Origin: Agrobacterium tumefaciens
GTDB taxonomy: Bacteria; Pseudomonadota; Alphaproteobacteria; Rhizobiales; Rhizobiaceae
Assembly (NCBI RefSeq): GCF_005221385.1
Contig: NZ_CP039903.1
Span: 1,860,001 to 1,924,000, forward strand
DNA length: 64,000 nt
Reading direction: 5' to 3'
In this document: piece after piece, positions 49,615 to 59,437 of the stretch
Layout: each line of letters opens with the position of its first letter
Numbering within the stretch: the stretch's first letter is position 1
Notes under the pieces: generated by a model
What the model was told of the DNA's origin: nothing
Seen by the model: only the letters and a program-made list of their open reading frames with translations
Database searches by the model: none
Program-made: the position numbers and the translations under genes

Positions 49615-50508
49615 TCAGGCCGCGCTGCGGCGCAGGCGTTCCAGCCCGAGATTTTCAAGCACCGCATTGACTAGCGGCGCGCGGTTCATGGTGTAGAGGT
49701 GGAACTCGTTCACGCCGCGCCGCTGCAGATCGGCGATCTGCTCTGCGGCAACCTCGGCGGCCACGCGGGCGCGCCCTTCGAGGTCATCATCATAACCTTC
49801 GAAACGCTCATCCAGAAAACCGGGAACGCTGGTGCCGCAGCGGCCGGCGAAACGCTTCAGCTGGGTCAGGTTCTGGATCGGCATGATGCCCGGCACCACC
49901 GGAATGGTGATGCCCGCCGCCGTCACCCGCTCCATATAACGCTCGAACACATCATTATCGAAGAAGAACTGCGTCAGCGCACGGGTGGCGCCATTGTCCG
50001 CCTTGCGCTTCAGCATGTCGATGTCGACCGCCTCGCTTGCGCTTTCCGGATGTTTTTCCGGATAGGCCGAAACGGAAACCTCGAAATCGCCGATCTCGCG
50101 AAGGCCCTTCACCAGGGCGGCGGCGTTTTCGTAACCTTCCGGATGCGGCCTGTAGGCCGTGCCGATGCCGGTCGAGGGATCGCCGCGCAGCGCCACGAAG
50201 TGGCGAACGCCGGCATTGCGAAACTCTTCGACAACCTGATGCACATCGTCACGGCTGGCATCCACGCAGGTCAGATGCGCGGCGGTCGGCAGATGGCTGT
50301 CGCCGATCATACGGCGCACAGCATCCAGCGTCGGCGCCTTGGTGGATCCGCCCGCGCCATAGGTGACGGACACGAAATCCGGGTTCCATTTTTTCAGCTC
50401 GGCAACCGTTTCCCAGAGATGGGTCTCCATCTCGGCATTCTTGGGCGGGAAAAACTCGAAAGATAACCGGATATCGCCATCGTGGCGCGCGGTTTCCGAC
50501 CTCAACAT
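49615..50508 (-). CDS. metF: 5,10-methylenetetrahydrofolate reductase MetF
   Basis: A 297-residue FAD-dependent TIM-barrel enzyme that makes 5-methyl-THF for methionine synthesis. FEFFPPKNAEME, VSVTYGAGGS, AHLTCVDASRDDV and ALRGDPSTG are the family signatures. The start at 50508 is fixed by GGAGGG eight bases upstream. It begins one base after the stop of the ArsR-methyltransferase regulator, so the two form an operon, and the regulator probably ties MetF to SAM-cycle status. Confidence 0.95.
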   Translation of the reverse strand: MLRSETARHDGDIRLSFEFFPPKNAEMETHLWETVAELKKWNPDFVSVTYGAGGSTKAPTLDAVRRMIGDSHLPTAAHLTCVDASRDDVHQVVEEFRNAGVRHFVALRGDPSTGIGTAYRPHPEGYENAAALVKGLREIGDFEVSVSAYPEKHPESASEAVDIDMLKRKADNGATRALTQFFFDNDVFERYMERVTAAGITIPVVPGIMPIQNLTQLKRFAGRCGTSVPGFLDERFEGYDDDLEGRARVAAEVAAEQIADLQRRGVNEFHLYTMNRAPLVNAVLENLGLERLRRSAA

Positions 50509-50509
50509 A

Positions 50510-51520
50510 TCATGCCCTCCGGGAGCCAAGTAAAACCGCCTCTTGCACCACATCGTCTGCCATCAGCAGCCGTTGGTCGCGGGCAACCCATATCGTCACG
50601 TCCAGAGCTTCGTCGGACGCTTTTTCAGAATGAAGATCAACGGCGCGGTCGGGCTCAAGCCCGGCCTTTTTCAGCCATTCTTCCATAAGCGGATGCGAAA
50701 AACCGAGCCGCACATGCGCGTGCTCGTCGCGCAGATATTCGAAGGAATGCGGCGCCAGATCGATGACGATCAGTCGCCCACCCGGTCGCAGCATGCGTGC
50801 TGCCTCGGAAAGCGCGATTTCCGGCTGGTCGAGAAAATGCAGAACCTGATGGATGACGATCAGATCGAAATCCTGTCCTTCCAGCGGCAGGTTGAGAATA
50901 TCGCCATGGCGGACGGACGCATTGACCACACCCGCCTTGTCGAGATTGGCGCGCGCCACCGAAAGCATGTCGCGGCTGGCATCCACCCCTATCGCACGGC
51001 GATAGACGCCGCTCAGAAGCTGGAGGATGCGGCCAGTGCCCGTGCCGAGATCAAGCAGCGAATCGACGGGCGTGGTGCCAACCAGCGTCAGCAGCGCGCC
51101 TTCCACGGCCTCGTCGCTCACATGCAGGCGGCGCAGCTCGTCCCAGGCGGAAGCATTGCGGCTGAAATAATCCTGTGCACGTTCCGCCCGCACCCGCTTG
51201 ACGGTGGCAAGCCGCTCGCTGTCACGCTGGAGAACGGCGTCGGAGGGCGATGCAGCGCCAAGCAGCTGCCTGATGACAACGGCGGGCTCACCATCCTGCC
51301 GCAGACGAAAATAGGCCCAGGCGCCTTCCTGATAACGCTCGATCAACCCCTCTTCCGTCAAAAGCTTGAGATGACGGGAGATGCGCGGCTGCGACTGGCC
51401 GAGAATTTCGGTAAGATCGGTAACCGTCAGATCGCCGGCAGCCAGAAGCGCCAGCAGCCGAAAGCGCGTCGGTTCACCCGCCGCCTTCAGGAGATCCACC
51501 AATTTGTCCAAACCGAACGC
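50510..51520 (-). CDS. ArsR-type regulator fused to a SAM methyltransferase domain
   Basis: About 336 residues. An ArsR winged HTH (about 1-85, KAAGEPTRFRLLALL, QSQPRISRHLKLL) is followed by a class I methyltransferase domain with motif I LLDLGTGTGRILQLL near 170. Members of this fusion are thought to sense SAM or S-adenosylhomocysteine and control methionine-cycle genes (SahR-like); here it is upstream of metF. I start at GTG 51520 because GAGG lies nine bases ahead and the family begins there. The in-frame ATG at 51553 abuts the palindrome that overlaps the -10, leaving almost no leader. Confidence 0.87.
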   Translation of the reverse strand, partial: AFGLDKLVDLLKAAGEPTRFRLLALLAAGDLTVTDLTEILGQSQPRISRHLKLLTEEGLIERYQEGAWAYFRLRQDGEPAVVIRQLLGAASPSDAVLQRDSERLATVKRVRAERAQDYFSRNASAWDELRRLHVSDEAVEGALLTLVGTTPVDSLLDLGTGTGRILQLLSGVYRRAIGVDASRDMLSVARANLDKAGVVNASVRHGDILNLPLEGQDFDLIVIHQVLHFLDQPEIALSEAARMLRPGGRLIVIDLAPHSFEYLRDEHAHVRLGFSHPLMEEWLKKAGLEPDRAVDLHSEKASDEALDVTIWVARDQRLLMADDVVQEAVLLGSRRA

Positions 51521-51553
51521 CACGTCTGCTGCACCTCGCAAGCTAATCAACAT

Positions 51554-51591
51554 ATAAAGATATCTTTATGTCGATGTGGCAATCGATGCAA
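51554..51591 (-). promoter_or_regulatory. Promoter and 16-bp palindromic operator of the ArsR-metF operon
   Basis: ATAAAGATATCTTTAT (51554-51569) is a perfect 16-bp palindrome. On the minus strand TTGCAT (51591-51586), a 17-bp spacer and TAAAGA (51568-51563) form a sigma-70-like promoter, so the palindrome covers the -10. This is the natural place for autoregulation by the ArsR-type protein. Confidence 0.7.
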
Positions 51592-51636
51592 GCGCAAACT
51601 GTGCTGCACCTCCATCAAGTCCACTTATTACACGAG

Positions 51637-51665
51637 AAAAGGCCCGCTTTGCGGCGGGCCTTTTT
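51637..51665 (-). terminator. Rho-independent terminator after ettA
   Basis: GGCCCGC-TTTGCG-GCGGGCC (7 bp) with AAAA before and TTTTT after, 20-48 bp past the ettA stop. Confidence 0.85.
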
Positions 51666-51684
51666 GAAGAGATATGGAAAGGGA

Positions 51685-53334
<1,650 letters not shown>

Positions 53335-53469
53335 TGTAGCGAATGCTCCACATCGGAATTTTAAGAGTACGTATCGGGAAATTTGCCGCTATGTAGGGTA
53401 AATAGGACCGTGGGGCAACCTCTGGCACGATTATGACCCCATGATTATGACAAGCTGCGTGATGATACG

Positions 53470-54432
53470 ATGGGTACGATGATGAATGAGACGACGGACG
53501 ACTCCGCCTTCAGCCGGATTGAAAGGCTGGACGCCCCCTCCGGCGCATCCATTGCCTTTCGCCACCAGCCCTCCGCTCTTTCTCCGGCGCGCGGCGTATT
53601 GATGGTTTGCCACGGGCTGGTGGACCATGCGGGCCGTTATCGTCGGCTTGCGGATGTGATGTCGAAGCAGGGCTTCGAGGTCTACGCCCACGACCATCGC
53701 GGCCATGGCCGCACGAAGGCTGCGGACGCGCCTCTCGGTCGCTTCGCTTGGAAGGACGGAGCAGGCAAGGTCGTCGCCGATGTCATGGCGATACGTCGGA
53801 TGGTCGGCGAAAGGCACCCCGGCCTGCCGGTGGTCCTGTTCGGCCATTCCATGGGCGGTCTGGTGGCGCTCAACACCGCCGTCAGCCACCCGGATGCCTT
53901 TGATGGCCTCTCCATCTGGAATTCCAACCTCAATCCCGGCCTCATGGGCCGCGTCGCGCAGGTTCTGCTGCGGCTGGAAAAGATGCTGAAAGGCTCGGAC
54001 GTGCCAAGCGCCATTCTGCCGAAAGCGACTTTCCGCGTCTGGAACGCCAGAATGCCGGAAAAACGCACCCATGCGGACTGGCTGAGCCACGACAAGGCGG
54101 CGGTGGACGCCTATGCGGAGGATCCGCTGTGCCAGTTCGAGGCCAGCGTCTCCCTCTGGCAGGATGTTTTCGAACTCTCCTATCGCGGCCCGAAACTCAT
54201 GGAGCGCCTGCCGAAAACCCTGCCGCTTCTCCTGATCAGCGGTGATCAGGATGCCGCCACCAACAACGGCAAGGAAATCGTCTGGCTTGCGGAGCGGTTT
54301 CGCCAGGCGGGCTTCAGCCATGTCGAGCATACGATCTACCGGGGCATGCGGCACGAGACCCTGAACGAAATCGGTTGGCAGGCCGTCGCGGCGGATTTCG
54401 CCGCCTGGTGCGGCCGCGTCGTCGGCGACTGA
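53470..54432 (+). CDS. Alpha/beta hydrolase, lysophospholipase/monoglyceride lipase type
   Basis: A 320-residue serine hydrolase with the nucleophile elbow GHSMGG (125-130, Ser127), the oxyanion HGLVDHAGRY near 49-58, the acid in ISGDQDAATNNG and the His in GMRHETLNE. The family (PldB/MGL type) cleaves lysophospholipids or monoacylglycerols. No signal peptide is seen. The start is uncertain among ATGs at 53470, 53479 and 53482, none with a strong ribosome-binding site. It stands 101 bp ahead of the CoA-transferase gene on the same strand. Confidence 0.85.
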   Translation: MGTMMNETTDDSAFSRIERLDAPSGASIAFRHQPSALSPARGVLMVCHGLVDHAGRYRRLADVMSKQGFEVYAHDHRGHGRTKAADAPLGRFAWKDGAGKVVADVMAIRRMVGERHPGLPVVLFGHSMGGLVALNTAVSHPDAFDGLSIWNSNLNPGLMGRVAQVLLRLEKMLKGSDVPSAILPKATFRVWNARMPEKRTHADWLSHDKAAVDAYAEDPLCQFEASVSLWQDVFELSYRGPKLMERLPKTLPLLLISGDQDAATNNGKEIVWLAERFRQAGFSHVEHTIYRGMRHETLNEIGWQAVAADFAAWCGRVVGD

Positions 54433-54532
54433 GGAGCCTTTGCCGAAACGGAATAAGTCCATGAGATAAAATCACATGCGGCAGGGCAAGCAGCGGTCTA
54501 TAAACCGGCAGGCCGACAATACCGGGGGACAG

Positions 54533-55735
54533 ATGACCGACATGCCGAACAGGAAACAGCCGCTATCCGGCATTCGCGTCATCGAGCTAGCGCGTGTTCT
54601 GGCCGGTCCCTGGGCGGGGCAGATGCTGGCCGACATGGGCGCTGACGTCATCAAGGTGGAAAACCCCGAGGGCGGCGACGATACCCGCACATGGGGGCCG
54701 CCCTTCGTTGAAGGCGCGGATGGAGAAAACCTCTCCGCCGCCTATTATCACGCCACCAACCGCGGCAAGCGCTCCATCGTCGCCGATCTGAAAACGCCGG
54801 ATGGCTGCGAGCTGGTGCGCAGGCTGGTGCGCACCGCCGATGTCGTCATCGAGAACTTCAAGCGCGGCGGGCTTGCCAAATACGGCCTCGATTACGAGAG
54901 CCTGAAGGTGCTCAATCCGAAGCTGATCTATTGCTCCATCACCGGCTTCGGCCAGACCGGGCCCTATGCCGATTTCGCCGGTTATGATTATATCGTGCAG
55001 GGCATGTCGGGTTTCATGTCGATCACTGGCGAACCGGACGGCCAGCCGATGAAGGCGGGCGTCGCCGTCGCCGATATCTTCACCGGCATCTATTCCGTGA
55101 CAGCCATTCAGGCGGCGCTGATCCACGCCATTCGATCAGGCGAAGGCCAGCATATCGACATGGCGCTTCTGGATGTGCAGTCGGCCGTGCTCGCCAACCA
55201 GAACATGAACTACCTGATTTCCGGCAAGCCACCCGTCCGGCTCGGCAACGCCCACCCGAATATTTCCCCCTATGAGGTGGTGCCGACGGCCGATGGTTTC
55301 CTGATCCTCGCGGTCGGCAATGACGGTCAGTTCCGCCGCCTCTGCAACATCCTCGGCATTGGCGCGATCGCCGATGACGAGCGCTTTGCAACCAACAAGG
55401 CCCGCGTGGCGCACAAGGTGGACGTGCGGCAGATCGTTTCCACCGAAACGCTGAAATGGCAGAAGCGCGATCTTCTGACCGCTTGCGAGCAGAATGCCGT
55501 GCCGGCCGGGCCTATCAACTCCATCGAGGAAATGTTCGCCGATCCGCAGATCAAGGCGCGGGGCTTGCGTGTCGATCTCGAAACGGAAGACGGCACCGTC
55601 ATTCCCGGCGTGCGCACCCCCATTGTGCTCTCGCAAACCCCCTTGCGCTATGAACGCCCCAGCCCGAAGCTCGGTGAGCATCAGGCACAGGTACTGGCCG
55701 AACTGGAAAACATCGAAAGGACCACCACGCCATGA
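54533..55735 (+). CDS. Class III CoA-transferase (CaiB/BaiF family)
   Basis: A 400-residue family III CoA-transferase. The catalytic Asp is D181 in AVADIFTG; the N-terminal ELARVLAGPWAGQMLADMGADVIKVE and ENFKRGG are hallmarks. Enzymes of this family move CoA between acyl groups through an aspartyl-CoA intermediate. The start is the ATG at 54533 (GGGGGA upstream). Its stop overlaps the start of the ThDP enzyme gene (ATGA), echoing the formyl-CoA transferase/oxalyl-CoA decarboxylase pairing. Confidence 0.9.
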   Translation: MTDMPNRKQPLSGIRVIELARVLAGPWAGQMLADMGADVIKVENPEGGDDTRTWGPPFVEGADGENLSAAYYHATNRGKRSIVADLKTPDGCELVRRLVRTADVVIENFKRGGLAKYGLDYESLKVLNPKLIYCSITGFGQTGPYADFAGYDYIVQGMSGFMSITGEPDGQPMKAGVAVADIFTGIYSVTAIQAALIHAIRSGEGQHIDMALLDVQSAVLANQNMNYLISGKPPVRLGNAHPNISPYEVVPTADGFLILAVGNDGQFRRLCNILGIGAIADDERFATNKARVAHKVDVRQIVSTETLKWQKRDLLTACEQNAVPAGPINSIEEMFADPQIKARGLRVDLETEDGTVIPGVRTPIVLSQTPLRYERPSPKLGEHQAQVLAELENIERTTTP

Positions 55736-57399
55736 AAACAACAGGCAATACCAGAACAGGTGGGCAATTGATCGTCGAAGCGCTGAAGGCCAACGGCGTC
55801 TCCCGCGTGTCCTGCGTTCCGGGCGAAAGCTATCTGGCCGTGCTGGACGCGCTTTATGAAAGCGGCATCGAAACCGTGGTCTGCCGCCAGGAAGGTGGCG
55901 CCGCCATGATGGCCGATACCTGGGGCCGGCTGACGGGCGAACCCGGCATCTGCATGGTGACCCGCGGCCCGGGTGCCACCAACGCCTCGGCCGGCCTGCA
56001 CATCGCAAGGCAGGATTCCATTCCGATGATCCTGTTCATCGGCCAGGTGCAGCGCGACGCCCGCGAGCGCGAGGCTTTTCAGGAAGTGGAATACCGCCGC
56101 GCCTTCACCGAATTCGCCAAATGGGTGGGCGAGATCGACGATGCGCGCCGTATCCCGGAATTCGTCACCCGCGCCTTCACTGTTGCCACCTCCGGTCGCC
56201 CCGGCCCGGTGGTGCTGACGCTGCCTGAAGACATGCTGGTGGAAGAGGTCGAAGCGCCCGAGGCAAAGCCCTATACACCCGTCGAGGCACATCCCGGCCC
56301 GTCACAGATGGCCGCCTTCGCAAAAATGCTGGGCGAGGCAAAACGTCCGATCTTCATCATCGGTGGCACCCGCTGGTCCGAGGAAAGCGTGGCGACCTTC
56401 AGGGCATTTGCCGAAAATCACAAGCTGCCCATCGGCTGTTCCTTCCGCCGCCAGATGCTGTTCGATCATCTGAGCCCTTCCTATGCCGGCGATGTCGGCA
56501 TCGGCATCAACCCGGCGCTGGCAAAGGAGATCAAGGAGTCCGATCTCGTGGTTCTGGTCGGCGGCCGCCTCTCCGAAATGCCGTCTTCCGGTTATACGCT
56601 GCTAGACATCCCCTACCCGTCGCAGAAACTCATCCACATCTATCCGGAAGCCGAAGAGCTTGGCCGCGTTTACCGTCCCGATCTCGCAATCTGCGCCGCG
56701 CCGGATGATTTCGTCGCCGCCCTCTCCTCCATCTCGCTTCCGGCAAACGCCGCATGGGCCGAACGCACGGCCGCCATACATGCGGCTTACCTCAACTGGT
56801 CCACGCCGCCGCAGAGCGGCCCCGGCCCGGTGCAGATGGGTCCGATCATGGACTGGATCGAAGCCAATGTGCCCGAGGATGCGATCTTCACCAATGGCGC
56901 GGGCAACTACGCCACCTGGGTGCACCGTTTCCACCGTTTCCGCCGCTTCAACACGCAATCGGCGCCAACATCAGGCTCGATGGGTTATGGCCTGCCGGCG
57001 GCAGTCGCCGCCAAGCATCTGTTCCCGGAGCGTGAGGTGATCTGCTTTGCCGGTGACGGTTGTTTCATGATGCATGGGCAGGAATTCATCACCGCCGTCC
57101 GTTATGGACTGCCGATCATCACCGTCCTGGTCAATAATGGCACCTACGGCACCATCCGCATGCATCAGGAACGGGAATATCCAGGCCGTGTCAGCGGCAC
57201 CGATCTCGTCAATCCGGATTTCAACGCTTTTGCGAAGGCCTATGGCGGCCACGGCGAAACGGTGGAAAAAACCGAGGACTTCGCCGCCGCCTTCGAACGC
57301 GCGCGGGCAAGCGGCAAGCCGGCCATCATCGAGGTGAAGCTGGACGCCGAGGCCATCACGCCAACGCGCACGCTGACGCAGATCAAAACCCGGGCCTGA
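55732..57399 (+). CDS. ThDP-dependent enzyme, acetolactate synthase-like
   Basis: A 555-residue ThDP enzyme with the three usual domains. The catalytic Glu54 is in CRQEGGAAMMADTWGR, and the cofactor site GDG (441-443) to NNG (468-470) is canonical. It looks most like the large subunit of acetolactate synthase, but no regulatory subunit gene is present, and coupling to a CoA-transferase suggests a decarboxylase or lyase on an acyl-CoA or 2-oxo acid. The reaction is not assignable from sequence. RIME-like copy B follows the stop. Confidence 0.85.
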   Translation: MKTTGNTRTGGQLIVEALKANGVSRVSCVPGESYLAVLDALYESGIETVVCRQEGGAAMMADTWGRLTGEPGICMVTRGPGATNASAGLHIARQDSIPMILFIGQVQRDAREREAFQEVEYRRAFTEFAKWVGEIDDARRIPEFVTRAFTVATSGRPGPVVLTLPEDMLVEEVEAPEAKPYTPVEAHPGPSQMAAFAKMLGEAKRPIFIIGGTRWSEESVATFRAFAENHKLPIGCSFRRQMLFDHLSPSYAGDVGIGINPALAKEIKESDLVVLVGGRLSEMPSSGYTLLDIPYPSQKLIHIYPEAEELGRVYRPDLAICAAPDDFVAALSSISLPANAAWAERTAAIHAAYLNWSTPPQSGPGPVQMGPIMDWIEANVPEDAIFTNGAGNYATWVHRFHRFRRFNTQSAPTSGSMGYGLPAAVAAKHLFPEREVICFAGDGCFMMHGQEFITAVRYGLPIITVLVNNGTYGTIRMHQEREYPGRVSGTDLVNPDFNAFAKAYGGHGETVEKTEDFAAAFERARASGKPAIIEVKLDAEAITPTRTLTQIKTRA

Positions 57400-57464
57400 T
57401 ATCGCCCTTCGATATTGGTGATGGACACGGCTCCGGCATGGTGTAAATCCTGACACTCGCACGA

Positions 57465-57551
57465 CGTCATCCTCGGGCCTGTCCCGAGGATCCAATCACG
57501 TATCGTAAAATTCATCGGTTGCAGATGCTCGGGACAGGCCCGAGCATGACG
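57465..57551 (-). repeat. RIME-like double-hairpin repeat, copy B (inverted)
   Basis: 87 bp. Its reverse complement matches copies A and C across both palindromes and shares CATCTGCAACC and GTGATTGGATCC with copy A. It lies 51-137 bp ahead of the HugZ-like gene, facing copy C on the other side. Confidence 0.8.
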
Positions 57552-57601
57552 AAAGAGAGGTTTAACACTTCTTTCAGCAGCCCTTCGGATCAGGAAACGA
57601 C

Positions 57602-58366
57602 ATGCCGGATGCAGCCCCTCCCGTCATCACCCCACGCGGCGCGAAGATCGAGCCCTCGGCCGGCGCACCTTTCGAGGCGGTGCGCGTGGCCCGCGATGTG
57701 CTGCACACATCCCGCACGGCAGCGCTCGCTACCCTCGATCCGGTCAGCGGTTATCCTTATACGACCGCAACCAATATCGGCATCGAGCCTGATGGTACGC
57801 CGTTCTTCTTCGCGGCGGGCCTGACGCTGCACGCCCGCAACATGGAGGCAGACCCGCGCATCTCGCTGACGCTCGCCCCCTTCGGCAAGGGCGATGCGCT
57901 TACGCTGCCGCGGCTGACGCTGGTGGGGAAAGCGGAACTGATCGACCCGGCTGAGGTGCCGCTTGCGAGACAGCGCTACATCGCCCGCTATCCCAAGGCG
58001 AAACTTTACCTCTCCCTTCCCGACACGAGGCTCTACCGGCTGCGAACGGAAGGCGTACAGATCAACGGCGGCCCGGCCCGCAATGCCAGCAACATCACCT
58101 CCGCCGATCTGCGCACGGAGCTTTCCGGCGCGGCGGAACTGATGGCGGTGGCGCAAAGCGAAGCGACCCGCCTCAATGCCATCAAAGGCGAAGCGGCCCG
58201 GCTCGCCGTTCTGGCCGGCGCGAAGGCCGGTCGCTGGACGATCACCTCCATTGACCCTGATGGCATCGATCTCGCTTCGGCCAGCGATCTCGCCCGGCTG
58301 TGGTTTGCGGAGCGGGTGACGACGTTGAAGCAGTTTGAGAAGGCGCTTGCTTTGCTTGTGAAATGA
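57602..58366 (+). CDS. HugZ-family protein (pyridoxamine-phosphate-oxidase-like)
   Basis: A 254-residue protein with an FMN-binding split barrel (about 25-155, RTAALATLDPVSGYPYTTATN, LTLHARNMEADPRISLTL) and a C-terminal DUF2470 domain (about 175-250). Close relatives (HugZ/HutZ) bind or degrade haem; whether this one does is inferred. It is a single gene bounded on both sides by RIME-like repeats in opposite orientation. No ribosome-binding site better than AGGAAACG is seen ahead of the ATG at 57602. Confidence 0.82.
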   Translation: MPDAAPPVITPRGAKIEPSAGAPFEAVRVARDVLHTSRTAALATLDPVSGYPYTTATNIGIEPDGTPFFFAAGLTLHARNMEADPRISLTLAPFGKGDALTLPRLTLVGKAELIDPAEVPLARQRYIARYPKAKLYLSLPDTRLYRLRTEGVQINGGPARNASNITSADLRTELSGAAELMAVAQSEATRLNAIKGEAARLAVLAGAKAGRWTITSIDPDGIDLASASDLARLWFAERVTTLKQFEKALALLVK

Positions 58367-58409
58367 AGGGCGCAAACGACTCACAAACCTGGGACAATCG
58401 TCTCTCTTC

Positions 58410-58495
58410 CGTCATGCTCGGGCCTGTCCCGAGCATCTGCCACCTATCAAGTTGTGATACGTGAGTGGATCCTCGGGACAAGCCCGAGCATGACG
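58410..58495 (+). repeat. RIME-like double-hairpin repeat, copy C
   Basis: 86 bp, the same direction as copy A, 44 bp past the HugZ-like stop. The right palindrome ends CCCGAGCAT rather than CCCGAGGAT, a one-base mismatch in that stem. Confidence 0.8.
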
Positions 58496-58520
58496 AAACG
58501 AGCGTTTCGAATTTCCCATA

Positions 58521-58556
58521 AAAAAAGGCCGGGCTGCATTCCGCGACCCGGCCTTT
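58521..58556 (-). terminator. Rho-independent terminator after ridA
   Basis: GGCCGGG / CCCGGCC (58527-58533, 58547-58553) with a run of seven T on the minus strand, 23 bp past the ridA stop. Confidence 0.82.
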
Positions 58557-58578
58557 CTCAGAAAACTCAGACGGATGC

Positions 58579-58920
58579 TCAGAGAGCAGCAGTCACGATG
58601 AACTCAACCTTGTAGTCCGGGGTAGCAAGCGCTGCTTCGCTGGTGGCCCGGGCCGGCGGGTTTACCGGGTCGATCCAGCCTTCCCAGACGGCATTCATTT
58701 CGCCGAAGGTGGACATGTCGGAGAGATAGATGATCGTCTGCAGGACCTTCGACTTGTCGGAACCGGCAGCGGCCAGCAGGCGATCGACTTCCGCCAGCGC
58801 CGACTTGCTCTGTTCCGTCACGCTCGTACCCTCGCCGACCTGGCCGGCCAGATAGACGGTGTTGCCGTGTACGACGGCGCCGCTCATGCGCTTGCCCGGC
58901 TCGATACGCTTGATGGTCAT
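58579..58920 (-). CDS. RidA-family enamine/imine deaminase
   Basis: A 113-residue Rid-family protein; the C-terminal PPARATSEAALATPDYKVEFIVTAAL holds the Arg that binds the substrate carboxylate. The family hydrolyses reactive enamines and imines made by PLP enzymes. AGGAG stands seven bases before the ATG at 58920; a longer frame to 59028 runs into the next gene and is rejected. It lies 47 bp after the DUF442 gene, probably in one unit with it. Confidence 0.88.
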   Translation of the reverse strand: MTIKRIEPGKRMSGAVVHGNTVYLAGQVGEGTSVTEQSKSALAEVDRLLAAAGSDKSKVLQTIIYLSDMSTFGEMNAVWEGWIDPVNPPARATSEAALATPDYKVEFIVTAAL

Positions 58921-58967
58921 GGAAAACTCCTGTTGATTGGCATTAAAATAGAACGATGCGCGGAAAA

Positions 58968-59306
58968 TCAGCCGCGCAGGTGATGGGTCTTTTCGTAGAT
59001 CGCCGTGGAGCGCGCGCCGGAACGGCAATAGCCGAGCATCGGGCGCTGCAATTCATCGAGCGCATCCACCATGCCGGCAACGGCATCGGCGTCGACGCCA
59101 TAGCGACCAACCGGTACATGCATGATGGTGAGGCCAAGTTGCTCTGCGCGCTCGGCAATATCGGCGAAAAGCGGCTGGCCGTCTTCTTCGCCGTCAGGGC
59201 GGTGGCAGACGATCGACTTGAAGCCGAGTGCCTTGACCTCATCCAGATCGGCGACGCTGATCTGTCCCGTTACCGAATATTCGTCGTCTATGCGCCTGAT
59301 ATCCAT
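58968..59306 (-). CDS. DUF442/TIGR01244 sulfurtransferase-like phosphatase-fold protein
   Basis: A 112-residue protein with a dual-specificity-phosphatase-like fold and the cysteine loop CRSGARS (94-100, Cys94). The loop is CX4R, one shorter than true tyrosine phosphatases, as in the TIGR01244 family. In Rhizobiaceae the same domain is often fused to a metallo-beta-lactamase sulfide dioxygenase (Blh); here it is free-standing. A role in sulfur handling is inferred. Confidence 0.82.
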   Translation of the reverse strand: MDIRRIDDEYSVTGQISVADLDEVKALGFKSIVCHRPDGEEDGQPLFADIAERAEQLGLTIMHVPVGRYGVDADAVAGMVDALDELQRPMLGYCRSGARSTAIYEKTHHLRG

Positions 59307-59437
59307 GTCTGCCTCCGCTGAAACCGGCGTCCGCGCCGCTGGCTGTCGCCCTTCAAAATCCGCATCCGATGTAAGCGGTCAAAACCCCTGCGTCAATGAC
59401 GGCGCACCGTCATTCGGCATGGCATTCGCTACGGCAT

